Source: an uncultured Senegalimassilia sp.
Lineage (GTDB): Bacteria; Actinomycetota; Coriobacteriia; Coriobacteriales; Eggerthellaceae
Assembly (NCBI GenBank): GCA_934661765.1
Contig: CAKUJT010000048.1
Location: forward strand, 1 to 19,163
DNA: 19,163 bases
Reading direction: 5' to 3'
This document shows, piece after piece, positions 1 through 7,755 of the stretch. The notes under the pieces were generated by a model. The model was not told the DNA's origin and ran no database searches. It worked only from the letters and a program-made list of their open reading frames with translations. Numbering within the stretch: the first letter of the stretch is position 1; each line of letters begins with the position of its first letter. The translations under genes and the position numbers were made by a program.

Positions 1-22
1 GTACATACGTTTGCACATACAA

Positions 23-51
23 TTTCTAATGGTGCACTCGGTGCACCATTA
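23..51. repeat. 29-bp palindromic repeat, copy 1
   Basis: The arms TAATGGTGCAC (27-37) and GTGCACCATTA (41-51) form a perfect 11-bp inverted repeat around a TCG centre, preceded by TTTC. The identical 29 bases recur at 975-1003, 952 bp away. This copy lies about 40 bases downstream of the coiled-coil membrane protein gene. On the minus strand no T-run follows the hairpin, so it is not a classical intrinsic terminator for that gene. It could be an mRNA 3' hairpin, an operator dyad or the end of a small mobile or duplicated unit. Confidence 0.9.
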
Positions 52-90
52 AAAATTCTTATCTAAAATCTAATTTTATGTTATGCTTTA

Positions 91-936
91 TCATTCTCCG
101 CCCTTTGCTTTTGCATCTTCTATTTCCTTTTTTGTCTTTGCTATTTTAGATTCCTGTTTCCTGATATCTTCTTCTACTTGTAAAATACGTTCCTGGTTCT
201 CTTCATTTCTTGTATTGCTCTCAGCTATCTCTTCAGATGTCATGTATTTCTGCTCTTTTTGACTGTTGTTTATCTCTGCCTTAAATGCGGTTTTCTGGTC
301 ATTAAGTTTTTCCAGCTTCTTCTCCTGACTTTTAAGCTTCTTTTCAAGCTGATCTACAAGTCTTGCAAGTCTCTCTTTCAAATAATCTTCTCTGCTTTTC
401 GAAGTATCTATCCGGTCTACCAAAGTCACATTATATTTGTTCAAAATGATACTGGCTGTCATATCATCAGTTACATCGCTGATTTCTCCGATCCTCGGTG
501 CAAGTAGAAACTCGATCTCTCGGTAATTCTTTTTAACATTAGAAAGCCTTATAACAGTAAAAAGATCCTCATTGAAGATTTCATCTATCTTTATATCCGC
601 AGGATTAGCATTAATTGAAGTAAGAGAATAAAAATAGTCATTTACATTATCATAGTTCTTATTTTTGAAATTCAATACCAGTTCAAGTATCTTCTGTTCT
701 TTAGAGTATTCTGCTGAAACAAGAGTCACAGTCCTGTTCTCCGCAAATTCTTCAGCATAGCCTAACTCAGCCACCTGTTCTTTACTGGATATCGGCTGCG
801 GAATAGTAAGCTTTGACGTAAAGAAAAAAGCATATATGATCAAAACAACGATGCTCATATATATCGGCATTCTCGATTTTTTACGCTCGTGGTATATTTT
901 TTCTTTTTCTAGTATTTCTTTTTTTATTTTTCCCAT
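91..936 (-). CDS. Membrane-anchored protein with long C-terminal coiled coil, unknown function
   Basis: This is a 281-aa protein of no recognised family. The N-terminus is basic (residues 1-24) and is followed by one transmembrane segment at about 25-42. A mixed-sequence domain (about 60-175) should lie outside the membrane. From about 183 to the end there is a highly charged Glu/Lys/Gln-rich heptad-like coiled coil. The start at 936 is chosen because AAGGGA sits eight bases upstream. An upstream ATG at 954 is possible. The open frame runs back to 1035, but that part reads through the palindromic repeat and overlaps topB, so it is unlikely to be translated. Topology (one N-terminal membrane segment plus an outside domain) is like VirB8-type T4SS subunits, but I see no sequence match that would prove this. 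The gene is framed by the two repeat copies. Confidence 0.8.
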   Translation of the reverse strand: MGKIKKEILEKEKIYHERKKSRMPIYMSIVVLIIYAFFFTSKLTIPQPISSKEQVAELGYAEEFAENRTVTLVSAEYSKEQKILELVLNFKNKNYDNVNDYFYSLTSINANPADIKIDEIFNEDLFTVIRLSNVKKNYREIEFLLAPRIGEISDVTDDMTASIILNKYNVTLVDRIDTSKSREDYLKERLARLVDQLEKKLKSQEKKLEKLNDQKTAFKAEINNSQKEQKYMTSEEIAESNTRNEENQERILQVEEDIRKQESKIAKTKKEIEDAKAKGGE

Positions 937-974
937 GTTATTTTCCCTTTTCATTACTGCTGCTGTCGATTTAC

Positions 975-1003
975 TTTCTAATGGTGCACTCGGTGCACCA
1001 TTA
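975..1003. repeat. 29-bp palindromic repeat, copy 2
   Basis: This copy is identical to the one at 23-51: TTTC, then arms 979-989 and 993-1003 around TCG at 990-992. It begins six bases beyond the topB stop codon, in the gap before the coiled-coil gene. On the plus strand it is followed by GATTTTTT, which would suit termination of antisense transcripts. On the minus strand no T-run follows. Confidence 0.9.
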
Positions 1004-1009
1004 GATTTT

Positions 1010-3121
1010 TTATGATTTTCTCTCCCTTGATGCAAAGCTATTTATAAATTCCATCTCCAGTTCTTTTTTATTGGGTTTCAGCTTCAACCTGGCTTGATAC
1101 TGCTTTCCCGCTTTTGACTTGAAGTTCATGACCTCGCTCTCTTTCCCCTGAATGATCTTTCTTGCATTAGAAACATTCAGCTTCGATCCGAATTGTCTTT
1201 TCCATAATATAAAATCACAGTCTTTGTTTTCACATTTATATGCCTGCAGCTTAGGGTTCTCTATATCAATGACAGTGTTTCCGCACAAAGGGCATTTTCC
1301 TACAGACCCCTTTCCGCTCAGATCCAGTTTTGCTCCTGCATATGCTTTGTCTTTATGTGAAAGAAACACTTCTAAGACAGACTCCTGTATAGCAGTAACA
1401 TCTGCCGATCCATTTGCTACATCCTGCTGCAAAAGCCACCATTTTGCTGTCACGTCGGCTTTTTTGATTTCATCAGGGAGAACATCGTAAAATTCTTTTC
1501 CGAGCTTTGTAGCATGTATCATTCCCTTCTGCTCCTCTATAAACCCTCTCTTCTTCAGTATTTCAATAATGACACTTCGAGTAGCAGTCGTTCCTATTCC
1601 GCCGTTCTCCCCTTTCTTTCCATCATCTTTCTTTTTCAATATCTCCCTGATAGATTTATCCTCTACATATTTAGAAATCGATGCCATATCAGTAATAAGT
1701 GTTCCTTCTGTATATGGTTTGGGAGGTGTGCTATCCTTTTCAATAACAGATACACTGCTTATCTTTCCCTGATAACTTCCGGCCGGGATCCATATATTAT
1801 TATTTTCCGCACTTCGCTCGCGCCAGCCTGCTTGAATTATTTTTACGGATTTATACACTAGTTCTCCTTTACTGCTGCATATCCTGGAATTTGACACGAG
1901 TGAAATCTCCGGTTTCATGAATTGCATAGCGTATCTTAAAACGATCGCTCTATATACATTTGATTCTGTCTCACTCATCTGTGATACATCTACATCAGCT
2001 TCCTGAGGTATGATCCCATGATGTGCTGTGATATTCTTATCATTGAATGCTTTTGATTTTATCGCAAAATCCAGCTCCAGATCATCACCTGTATTATTCA
2101 GCGCTTTTGCCAGTACCGGCCTGGCTTCTAAAAAATGTTCTTCTTTGAGATACTGACAGTCTGTACGGTTATATGTAATGGCTTTATATTTATCTCTGAG
2201 CTTTTGTGTTGCATCCTGAACTTGCGCTGCAGTATATTTGTATTTCTTGCTCATATCAGCAATCAGCTTAGTAAGGTTATACGGCAGCGGCGGATCAGCT
2301 TTCTCTTCCGACTCAATGCTGAGCACTTCTACATCTTTGCCCGTTAATTCATTCTTCAGTTCTTGCAAAATTTCATCTGAATAGAGATGCTTTTCATCAC
2401 CGATAATTTCAGCAGAAGGGTTGAATTTAAATTTTACTTTTCCGAAAATTCCGATAATTACTTCAGCCTCTGCTTCATAATATTTTATCTTTATATGATT
2501 TGCTATCGCATTATCACGAGTCACAATAAGTCCAAGTGTCGGTGTCTGGACACGCCCTACACTTAATTTTCTGCCACATCTTATAGTTGCAAGCCGTGTT
2601 TCGTTTATTCCAAAAGTAAAATCTGCAAGTGATCTTGCTAAAGCTGCTTTTCCTTCAGCTTCACATTCTTTATTCGAGACAAGAGAATCAAACGCTTTTA
2701 CTATGTTTTTTTCAATACTGTCATTTACAAAGACACGTTCAACTTTTCCCTGATATCTAAAATACTGTAAAAGTTCATCAACTATAAGCTGTCCTTCATC
2801 ATCTGGATCGCCCGCATGTATCACGCTATCAGCTTTCCGCAGCAGCATCCCTATTTCTTTTATAAGGCCTTCTTTTCCAGGAAGCGGTACTTTCGGCCAC
2901 TCATCAAGATAAATCGGCAGCGCATCTTCTCTCCATGGCTGCCCCCATCTTTCATCTACGTCATCAGGAGCAGAAAATTTAAGAAGGTGTCCTGCACATG
3001 CAGTAACTGTATATCCGTTACCGCTGATCGGGAGCTTTTCTGTTTCACTGGTCGGCTTTTTGCATATCGCTCTTGCTATGTCCCTGGCAAGCATCGGCTT
3101 TTCTGCAATAACTAATTTCAT
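1010..3121 (-). CDS. topB: DNA topoisomerase III (type IA)
   Basis: This 703-aa protein is a type IA topoisomerase, which cuts and passes single DNA strands through a 5'-phosphotyrosine link. The N-terminal TOPRIM domain shows Glu7 in IAEKP and the acidic cluster DPDDEG (105-110). The conserved GRVQTPTLG block is at 189-197. The catalytic tyrosine is Tyr317 in the sequence TYNRTD, where most topoisomerase III enzymes have YPRTD. A single C-terminal zinc finger has Cys610, Cys613, Cys630 and Cys635. The length is normal for plasmid or ICE TopB proteins. The start has GGAGG ten bases upstream and lies 16 bases after the ArdC-like gene, so the two are probably co-transcribed. The likely role is resolving strand topology during transfer or re-circularisation of the element. 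Confidence 0.96.
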   Translation of the reverse strand: MKLVIAEKPMLARDIARAICKKPTSETEKLPISGNGYTVTACAGHLLKFSAPDDVDERWGQPWREDALPIYLDEWPKVPLPGKEGLIKEIGMLLRKADSVIHAGDPDDEGQLIVDELLQYFRYQGKVERVFVNDSIEKNIVKAFDSLVSNKECEAEGKAALARSLADFTFGINETRLATIRCGRKLSVGRVQTPTLGLIVTRDNAIANHIKIKYYEAEAEVIIGIFGKVKFKFNPSAEIIGDEKHLYSDEILQELKNELTGKDVEVLSIESEEKADPPLPYNLTKLIADMSKKYKYTAAQVQDATQKLRDKYKAITYNRTDCQYLKEEHFLEARPVLAKALNNTGDDLELDFAIKSKAFNDKNITAHHGIIPQEADVDVSQMSETESNVYRAIVLRYAMQFMKPEISLVSNSRICSSKGELVYKSVKIIQAGWRERSAENNNIWIPAGSYQGKISSVSVIEKDSTPPKPYTEGTLITDMASISKYVEDKSIREILKKKDDGKKGENGGIGTTATRSVIIEILKKRGFIEEQKGMIHATKLGKEFYDVLPDEIKKADVTAKWWLLQQDVANGSADVTAIQESVLEVFLSHKDKAYAGAKLDLSGKGSVGKCPLCGNTVIDIENPKLQAYKCENKDCDFILWKRQFGSKLNVSNARKIIQGKESEVMNFKSKAGKQYQARLKLKPNKKELEMEFINSFASRERKS

Positions 3122-3137
3122 TTAGATTGCACCTCCA

Positions 3138-4469
3138 TTATTTTTCAAAACTAAATTCTTTATCTCTGTTTTGAATAACACTTTCTGATTTTTTGAAACT
3201 CATTTTATCCGGCTTAAATACCGGCCGGGTTTCTGACTGAGATTTGAAACCGGGATTTATATTTTCATTTTGAAAGTCTGCAAACTCTTGCCTGCTGCCG
3301 ACTTGGTATGCTGGATTATTACTTTCTATGCATGTAAGACTTATCCGGTTAAGGTTATAAAGATCATCTGGCGCATCCTCACATGTGAAGCGTTTCACTT
3401 CCCACTTGCAGTCAAACATCTCTATTGTCTCTTTATCATGCGGCTTTTCATTTTTTGTATTATCACCTTTTTGCCTGTTTAAAGATTCCTGATCTTTATA
3501 TTTTTTCAGGTCAGCTTTTTCTTCTATATAATCAGAGATTTTTTCAGCATCAAATATCGCAGAAATAAGAACGTCTTTATTGTTTTCTATAGCGTCAGCC
3601 CACGACTGTACATATGCTTTGTGATTATCAAGAAGAACCTCAGGCATCTCAAACCCGAACTCATTTGCCATAAAGCATGAAGCTATCTCTGCGCGTAACT
3701 CTTCTATTGCATATTTTTCCGTGCCGAATCCACCTGAAAGATCCCTATCCAAACGATGCTTTGCACCGGATGCGTGCGCCATCTCGTGCAGCTTGACCGC
3801 TCCGTATGAATACTCATCAAAGAAAAGCGCTTTACGAGGCATCTGTATCTCGTCAAAAGCAGGAATATAGCATGGAGCATCATAATCACCTTCTCTTACT
3901 TTAACTCCCATATTTTCAGCTCCACGATCTATAAGCTGAAGTAACTCTTCTCGAAATATCTGTGATATTTCTACATCTCGTTCTTTCTCTTCCCATGGCT
4001 CTACTCCGACGAGCTGCTGTGCATTGTACACCGGTATAGATTTTTGAACCGGCCGGTACCATTCCTGCTCTTCGTCCGAAAGCTTTCTATATTCCGGTAT
4101 ACTTATAGGCTTCAGATCATGTTCTTCTTTGATCCGCTTATTTTTAGGAACAAAAAAACCAGTGTCGATAAACACTGGATGCTCTCCCTTTATTACTTTG
4201 ATCTTTGTTGGATCATCCCATTTTTTTCCTTTGTTTTCAGGGGATCCGAAAATATAGCTCTGCGGATAAAAACGTGGATCCTGATATCCCTTTTGATTCA
4301 TTACATAACTCAGCAGCATCCTGTTATATCCTTTATACTTGTTTTTATATATTCCATTTACAGGGCGTTTTGCTGAGCGAAAATTTTTATTCCAGGAAAG
4401 AGGCTGCTCTTCTATAGACTTTAAAAAAATCTCCGCCAGATTACTTCGTACATCCATTTTGTTTGCCAT
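3138..4469 (-). CDS. ArdC-like antirestriction protein (ssDNA-binding N-domain plus zincin-like peptidase) with C-terminal PVFKP tail
   Basis: This 443-aa protein has the architecture of ArdC. The N-terminal half (about 1-160) resembles the ArdC single-strand-DNA-binding domain, including WNKNF, a GYN motif at 47-49, YIFGS and the HPVFIDTGFFVP stretch. The second half (about 165-310) is a zincin-like metallopeptidase domain with HEMAH at 228-232 and a downstream EELRAE at 256-261 that can supply the third ligand. A further region of about 130 residues follows, ending in a tail with PVFKP at 416-420 and a terminal Glu-Lys. ArdC of plasmid pSa protects incoming single strands from endonucleases and was reported to travel to the recipient. 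The start codon overlaps the preceding stop by one base. The tail is shared with the HipA-like and RadC proteins of this window. Confidence 0.88.
   Translation of the reverse strand: MANKMDVRSNLAEIFLKSIEEQPLSWNKNFRSAKRPVNGIYKNKYKGYNRMLLSYVMNQKGYQDPRFYPQSYIFGSPENKGKKWDDPTKIKVIKGEHPVFIDTGFFVPKNKRIKEEHDLKPISIPEYRKLSDEEQEWYRPVQKSIPVYNAQQLVGVEPWEEKERDVEISQIFREELLQLIDRGAENMGVKVREGDYDAPCYIPAFDEIQMPRKALFFDEYSYGAVKLHEMAHASGAKHRLDRDLSGGFGTEKYAIEELRAEIASCFMANEFGFEMPEVLLDNHKAYVQSWADAIENNKDVLISAIFDAEKISDYIEEKADLKKYKDQESLNRQKGDNTKNEKPHDKETIEMFDCKWEVKRFTCEDAPDDLYNLNRISLTCIESNNPAYQVGSRQEFADFQNENINPGFKSQSETRPVFKPDKMSFKKSESVIQNRDKEFSFEK
3141..3224 (-). other. Shared PxFKP...EK C-terminal tail, ArdC-like copy
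   Basis: These are codons 416-443 of the ArdC-like protein. PVFKP is followed by exactly 23 residues, rich in Lys, Ser and acidic residues, ending FEK and stop. It aligns without gaps to the tail of the HipA-like kinase. Its function is unknown; the inference is a T4SS translocation tag. Confidence 0.7.
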
Positions 4470-4783
4470 TACTCATTCACCTTCTCGATTGCTTTTTCTA
4501 CATCCTGAACTTCTATGAACCTGTCTTTCCGCAGTACAACAGGAACTGTTTCATAACGATCCTCGTTTTCAGAATGAAACACCTTAAAATAAACAACATA
4601 TCTACATTCGTCTTCAGACCCATCAAAGCGGATCAGGGAATGATCAAAGTCGGAATAGATGATTTCAGACCTCACCCATTTTACTGATGTTTCAGTACCA
4701 CGAAGTATCTCTTTGCACGAACTCCTGCAAAATTCATTGAAGCTCTGTTCTAATACATATTGCTCAAAGTCGCTGTTATTCAT
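4469..4783 (-). CDS. Hypothetical 104-aa cytosolic protein
   Basis: I do not recognise this protein. It is acidic, without signal peptide or membrane segment. A helical-looking start is followed by what looks like a beta-rich middle (about 33-85, alternating hydrophobic residues) and a final helix rich in Glu and Lys. The start has AAGGAG five bases upstream. The stop overlaps the ArdC-like start by one base (TAATG), so the two are translationally coupled and this protein may assist or regulate the ArdC-like protein. The gene lies just after the terminator of the HipA-like gene, but I see no convincing promoter of its own. Confidence 0.75.
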   Translation of the reverse strand: MNNSDFEQYVLEQSFNEFCRSSCKEILRGTETSVKWVRSEIIYSDFDHSLIRFDGSEDECRYVVYFKVFHSENEDRYETVPVVLRKDRFIEVQDVEKAIEKVNE

Positions 4784-4818
4784 AATCGCTCCTTATATTT
4801 ATAGTTGAAATTTCAAAT

Positions 4819-4848
4819 AAAAAAGCGGAAAGACTTTTTTCCTTCCGC
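4819..4848 (-). terminator. Intrinsic terminator of the HipA-like kinase gene
   Basis: Read on the minus strand, GCGGAAGGA and TCTTTCCGC form a nine-base-pair stem with one G-U pair and a loop AAAAAG, followed directly by TTTTTT. This is a textbook Rho-independent terminator. It starts 24 bases beyond the stop codon of the kinase gene and separates that gene from the ArdC/topB group. Confidence 0.88.
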
Positions 4849-4872
4849 CTGATATATGATCTATACTCTAAT

Positions 4873-6120
4873 TTACTTTTCAATATCCGCATCTTTTTTT
4901 TCAAAATCAGATGCACTCTTTACATCCATATGTGTGATGCCTTCCGGTTTGAATGCCGGCAAACTCTCGTTCATATCTACAGGAACATATAATCTTATAT
5001 CTTTGATTATATTATATATCTGTTTTTCTACTAATGCTTCCAGGTTTTGCAGCCTGTCATCAGGCAGATTATATTTCGGATGTTTTCTAAAAGAAAATCC
5101 TTTCAGGTTATTCAGATCGGCACGTATCTCAGGAGTCAGCACTTGGTGTGCAACCTGATTAAAATCTATACCTATCCTTGTCGGACGAGTCTTCAGATAT
5201 TCATCCAGCGCTTTAAATTCTCTTTCTTCTGCGTAAGGAAGAAGACTTTGATTGTTGTCAAACACCGGTGCCATACCTGTTATTTTCTGCGTATCATTAT
5301 TTACGATAACGCCAAAATTACCAAGGTGCCTGTCTGTATTGATCGTAAGTGCATCGAATACGAGCATCCGCCGGAAAGCATCACCGCTTCCGATATTTTC
5401 ATAATACGATAAAAGACCTGAGACACCTGTATTTTTTGAGACAATCCTGTCGATCGCCGTGAAACCTTTATATTCGTCCGTAAAAAGTTTGCATGAAGAA
5501 ACGAGTCTGCCTCTGTACATCTCAAGATCATAATCCACATGATCTTTACATATAATATTACTTATCTGTGATGCATAATATTCAGAATACGGTTCCATTC
5601 CAGTATTCCTGGCACCTTCTGAACCTTGTTTCAACAAATATATCACATCACCTTTCCTGACCCAGCACTTTGCATAAGCTCCATCTGTTCCGAATTCCGG
5701 AGAAGTGGATGAAAATTGCTCTCCATACATTCCTCCCTCGAATGCGATTCGTGCTATCGTCTCGTCAAACTGGTTAGCATAAAGTGACACATCATTCCAC
5801 TTCAAAGAGCTGTTCACCGGTTTCACCCAGAAGGTGTCATTTAATGTGAGGGCATGAGTTATTCTTACATATCCATCAAGATCATAACATCCACACTGTC
5901 TTAGGAGCTTTGCTATATGGACTCTATGTTTCGGAGCCTGTCTGCCCTGTATCCAGGAATTGATATCCGTAAAACCGATTGGTTTATGTTCTGCACAGAT
6001 TTCTTCCAATACGGTAAAGCTTACTTCCCCGAATCCATCTTTTTTCATTTCAAAATTTAAAATGATCTCGTCCTTATTCATGAGATAAAATATATCATGC
6101 CAACTCATAAACAGTTTCAC
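4873..6120 (-). CDS. HipA-fold serine/threonine kinase with C-terminal PAFKP tail
   Basis: This 415-aa protein carries the HipA kinase core. Lys164 in YLLKQGS is the likely ATP-binding lysine. NTDRHLGN at 261-268 is the catalytic loop (Asp263, Asn268), and FDN at 287-289 gives the metal-binding Asp288. The N-terminal 100 residues (basic PKHR near 63-66, then ITHALTLNDTFWV) resemble the lead-in seen in clostridial and phage HipA-like proteins rather than the classical HipA N-domain. No HipB-like helix-turn-helix antitoxin gene is adjacent. The start codon is GTG at 6118-6120, with AGGAG six bases upstream; an in-frame ATG follows at 6108. The gene has its own promoter and terminator, like an inserted cargo gene. 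The C-terminus has PAFKP at 388-392 and ends in Glu-Lys, matching the ArdC-like tail. The target is unknown. Confidence 0.85.
   Translation of the reverse strand: MKLFMSWHDIFYLMNKDEIILNFEMKKDGFGEVSFTVLEEICAEHKPIGFTDINSWIQGRQAPKHRVHIAKLLRQCGCYDLDGYVRITHALTLNDTFWVKPVNSSLKWNDVSLYANQFDETIARIAFEGGMYGEQFSSTSPEFGTDGAYAKCWVRKGDVIYLLKQGSEGARNTGMEPYSEYYASQISNIICKDHVDYDLEMYRGRLVSSCKLFTDEYKGFTAIDRIVSKNTGVSGLLSYYENIGSGDAFRRMLVFDALTINTDRHLGNFGVIVNNDTQKITGMAPVFDNNQSLLPYAEEREFKALDEYLKTRPTRIGIDFNQVAHQVLTPEIRADLNNLKGFSFRKHPKYNLPDDRLQNLEALVEKQIYNIIKDIRLYVPVDMNESLPAFKPEGITHMDVKSASDFEKKDADIEK
4876..4959 (-). other. Shared PxFKP...EK C-terminal tail, HipA-like copy
   Basis: These are codons 388-415 of the kinase. 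PAFKP is followed by exactly 23 residues ending IEK and stop, the same spacing as in the ArdC-like protein. After the motif come Glu-Gly-Ile-Thr, matching the chemistry of Ser-Gly-Ile-Ser in RadC and Asp-Lys-Met-Ser in ArdC. Confidence 0.7.
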
Positions 6121-6153
6121 TCCTCACTCCTGTTTGTTTCTGATTTTTAACAT

Positions 6154-6162
6154 ATTATAGCA
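6154..6162 (-). promoter_or_regulatory. Extended -10 promoter of the HipA-like kinase gene
   Basis: On the minus strand TGCTATAAT matches the extended -10 consensus TGnTATAAT perfectly. No good -35 box is seen at the normal distance, which is usual for extended -10 promoters. A start of transcription near 6147 gives a leader of about 26 bases containing AGGAG before the GTG start. The element sits in the 46-base gap and abuts the stop of the preceding gene. Confidence 0.7.
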
Positions 6163-6166
6163 CAAC

Positions 6167-6466
6167 TTATACAAACATTCCTATCACTTGATATAAAATA
6201 CCGCTCAGCACATCGATCAGCTCATTTCTTATCTGTGGATAGATAGTAGATATGAGACCGATCGCTGCAAGAACCAGGATCACTGCAGTTGCACAAAACC
6301 TGATAAGCTGAATAAAAAGCTTCACTGTGAATTTGAACGTATTTGATTTTTCAACTACAATAATATCTTCAGCTTCTATATGATGTCTTCGCTTTATATC
6401 CTCCTGAGCCTGCTTAAACTCTGTCTCTTCACGCAGTTTTTTCACAAGGCCTGTCTTATATTTCAT
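6167..6466 (-). CDS. Small single-pass membrane protein
   Basis: This 99-aa protein is of no recognised family. The first 45 residues are charged and probably cytosolic. A hydrophobic segment of about 20 residues (around 55-75) is followed by a short amphipathic region and a hydrophobic C-terminus. The start overlaps the stop of the CpaE/TadZ-like gene by ATGA, so the two are probably made together. It may be the membrane partner of that P-loop protein. It is the last gene before the independent kinase unit. Confidence 0.78.
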   Translation of the reverse strand: MKYKTGLVKKLREETEFKQAQEDIKRRHHIEAEDIIVVEKSNTFKFTVKLFIQLIRFCATAVILVLAAIGLISTIYPQIRNELIDVLSGILYQVIGMFV

Positions 6467-7755
6467 TTTCTGAATATCCTTCCTATCCGCTTTTCTTTTC
6501 CTGTAGTAAGATCTTCCATTTCATAATCTGATGACATTATAGATGAAAATGCCTTGCCAAGCTTAGGATCATAGCGGAACTTATCCGGTATGTAATCCAT
6601 GAAAAAAGTACGGCTCGCCAGTCCTTCCATGAGCCTCATTATTTCATTATGGTCGGATGCAGGAACAAAATCAAAGATATAAAAAACGTTTTTCTGGCTA
6701 AATATTTCTATAGCTGCTGCCATTTTTTCGACTTCATCAGGTTCGCCGCCGCCGATCAGCAGTATTATATCCTTTTCAAAAACCGAAGAATGATCTGCAT
6801 CATCGATACTGCCATAATCGTAAACGATATAATTATATCCGCTTGCGATTATAGTATTTATCTTTTTCGGGTCGTCATAAAGATCGACATTTGAAAGCGA
6901 TATTTTTCCGATCCTGTCATCTGATGAGTCGACATCACAGTTTTCTCTCATATAGTGCATGAAACTTGAATCATTGTACTGCAGATATGCAGCGCTATGT
7001 TCTTCCTGATCATTAAAATATTTTACAAGCTGCAAAGCTGCAGTAGTTGTTCCGATCCGGCTCATTGAGCCTAAAACGGCAATCTTCAAAGTTCTTGTTC
7101 GCTTCAGTTTTGCATTTGAGAATGGATTCTTTGGCTTCTTTACTTCAGATTTATTTTCTCTCTCATTTTCTTTCACAGTAACATGCTCAGTTATCACTGA
7201 CCTGTGATCAAGTGTCCCTTTCTCTTCTTCAAAATCTTTAGCTGCAGCTGCCGGAGTTTCTGCATTCTCCATTGCTGCAAGGACTGGATTTTCTTCTATA
7301 AAATGATCTAAAATATCATCTCGCTGCATTATAAGATCTTCCTGCACATCCTCAGGTGCAGTTGATACCGGAGGCCTCATGATACATTCTTTAAACTGCT
7401 CGTGCAGAAGTGTCTGATTCATAGTTTCACTGATGATCTTGTCATAGCCTATCGCCTTGAATGAAGTGAGCACTCTTGCCGAAGGCACTGTATCGGGCGC
7501 GTAAATTATTATATCGCAGTTTACTGCACGGCATAATCTGTCCACACATGACACTAGGCTTTCTTCACTATCGGAAAAAGTTGATATATCGATTATATAA
7601 ATATCGCTACCTTTTAAAATCAGTTCCTCAAGTGACTCTTCTAACCTGCTTCCCTGTTCTGCAGAAAACACATGATAATCATACCCAAACTCAGCGCTTA
7701 TCCTGCTGAGTGCATATTCTGCCATTATATTTGTTCCGGCATATACCATTATCAT
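6463..7755 (-). CDS. CpaE/TadZ-like ParA-family P-loop protein with degenerate Walker A
   Basis: This 430-aa protein has a receiver-like N-terminal domain (about 1-125, with DIYIIDIS at 51-58 like a response-regulator strand). A low-complexity acidic linker (about 130-215) is followed by a ParA/MinD-type nucleotide-binding domain (about 222-430). That order is typical of CpaE/TadZ proteins, which position secretion and pilus machines. The P-loop reads GSMSRIGTT at 229-237, so threonine replaces the invariant lysine and the upstream signature lysine is absent. ATP hydrolysis is therefore doubtful. VYDYGS (about 311-316) corresponds to the second nucleotide motif. The start overlaps the SSB stop by one base and has GAGGAGG ten bases upstream. 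The role is inferred: placing or regulating the T4SS, perhaps with the next membrane protein. Confidence 0.78.
   Translation of the reverse strand: MIMVYAGTNIMAEYALSRISAEFGYDYHVFSAEQGSRLEESLEELILKGSDIYIIDISTFSDSEESLVSCVDRLCRAVNCDIIIYAPDTVPSARVLTSFKAIGYDKIISETMNQTLLHEQFKECIMRPPVSTAPEDVQEDLIMQRDDILDHFIEENPVLAAMENAETPAAAAKDFEEEKGTLDHRSVITEHVTVKENERENKSEVKKPKNPFSNAKLKRTRTLKIAVLGSMSRIGTTTAALQLVKYFNDQEEHSAAYLQYNDSSFMHYMRENCDVDSSDDRIGKISLSNVDLYDDPKKINTIIASGYNYIVYDYGSIDDADHSSVFEKDIILLIGGGEPDEVEKMAAAIEIFSQKNVFYIFDFVPASDHNEIMRLMEGLASRTFFMDYIPDKFRYDPKLGKAFSSIMSSDYEMEDLTTGKEKRIGRIFRK

Noticed and set aside
64..78. Small AT-rich inverted repeat (TAAAAT/ATTTTA) after the coiled-coil gene as a terminator
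   Set aside because: The stem is only six A-T pairs with no following T-run on the minus strand.
937..1035. N-terminal extension of the coiled-coil protein gene up to 1035
   Set aside because: It overlaps the end of topB and is translated straight through the palindromic repeat. No ribosome site supports that start, whereas AAGGGA supports 936.
4798..4803. TATAAA as a -10 box for the 104-aa gene
   Set aside because: Transcription would start only about eight bases before the start codon, within the ribosome site, and no -35 is seen. It is not a usable promoter.
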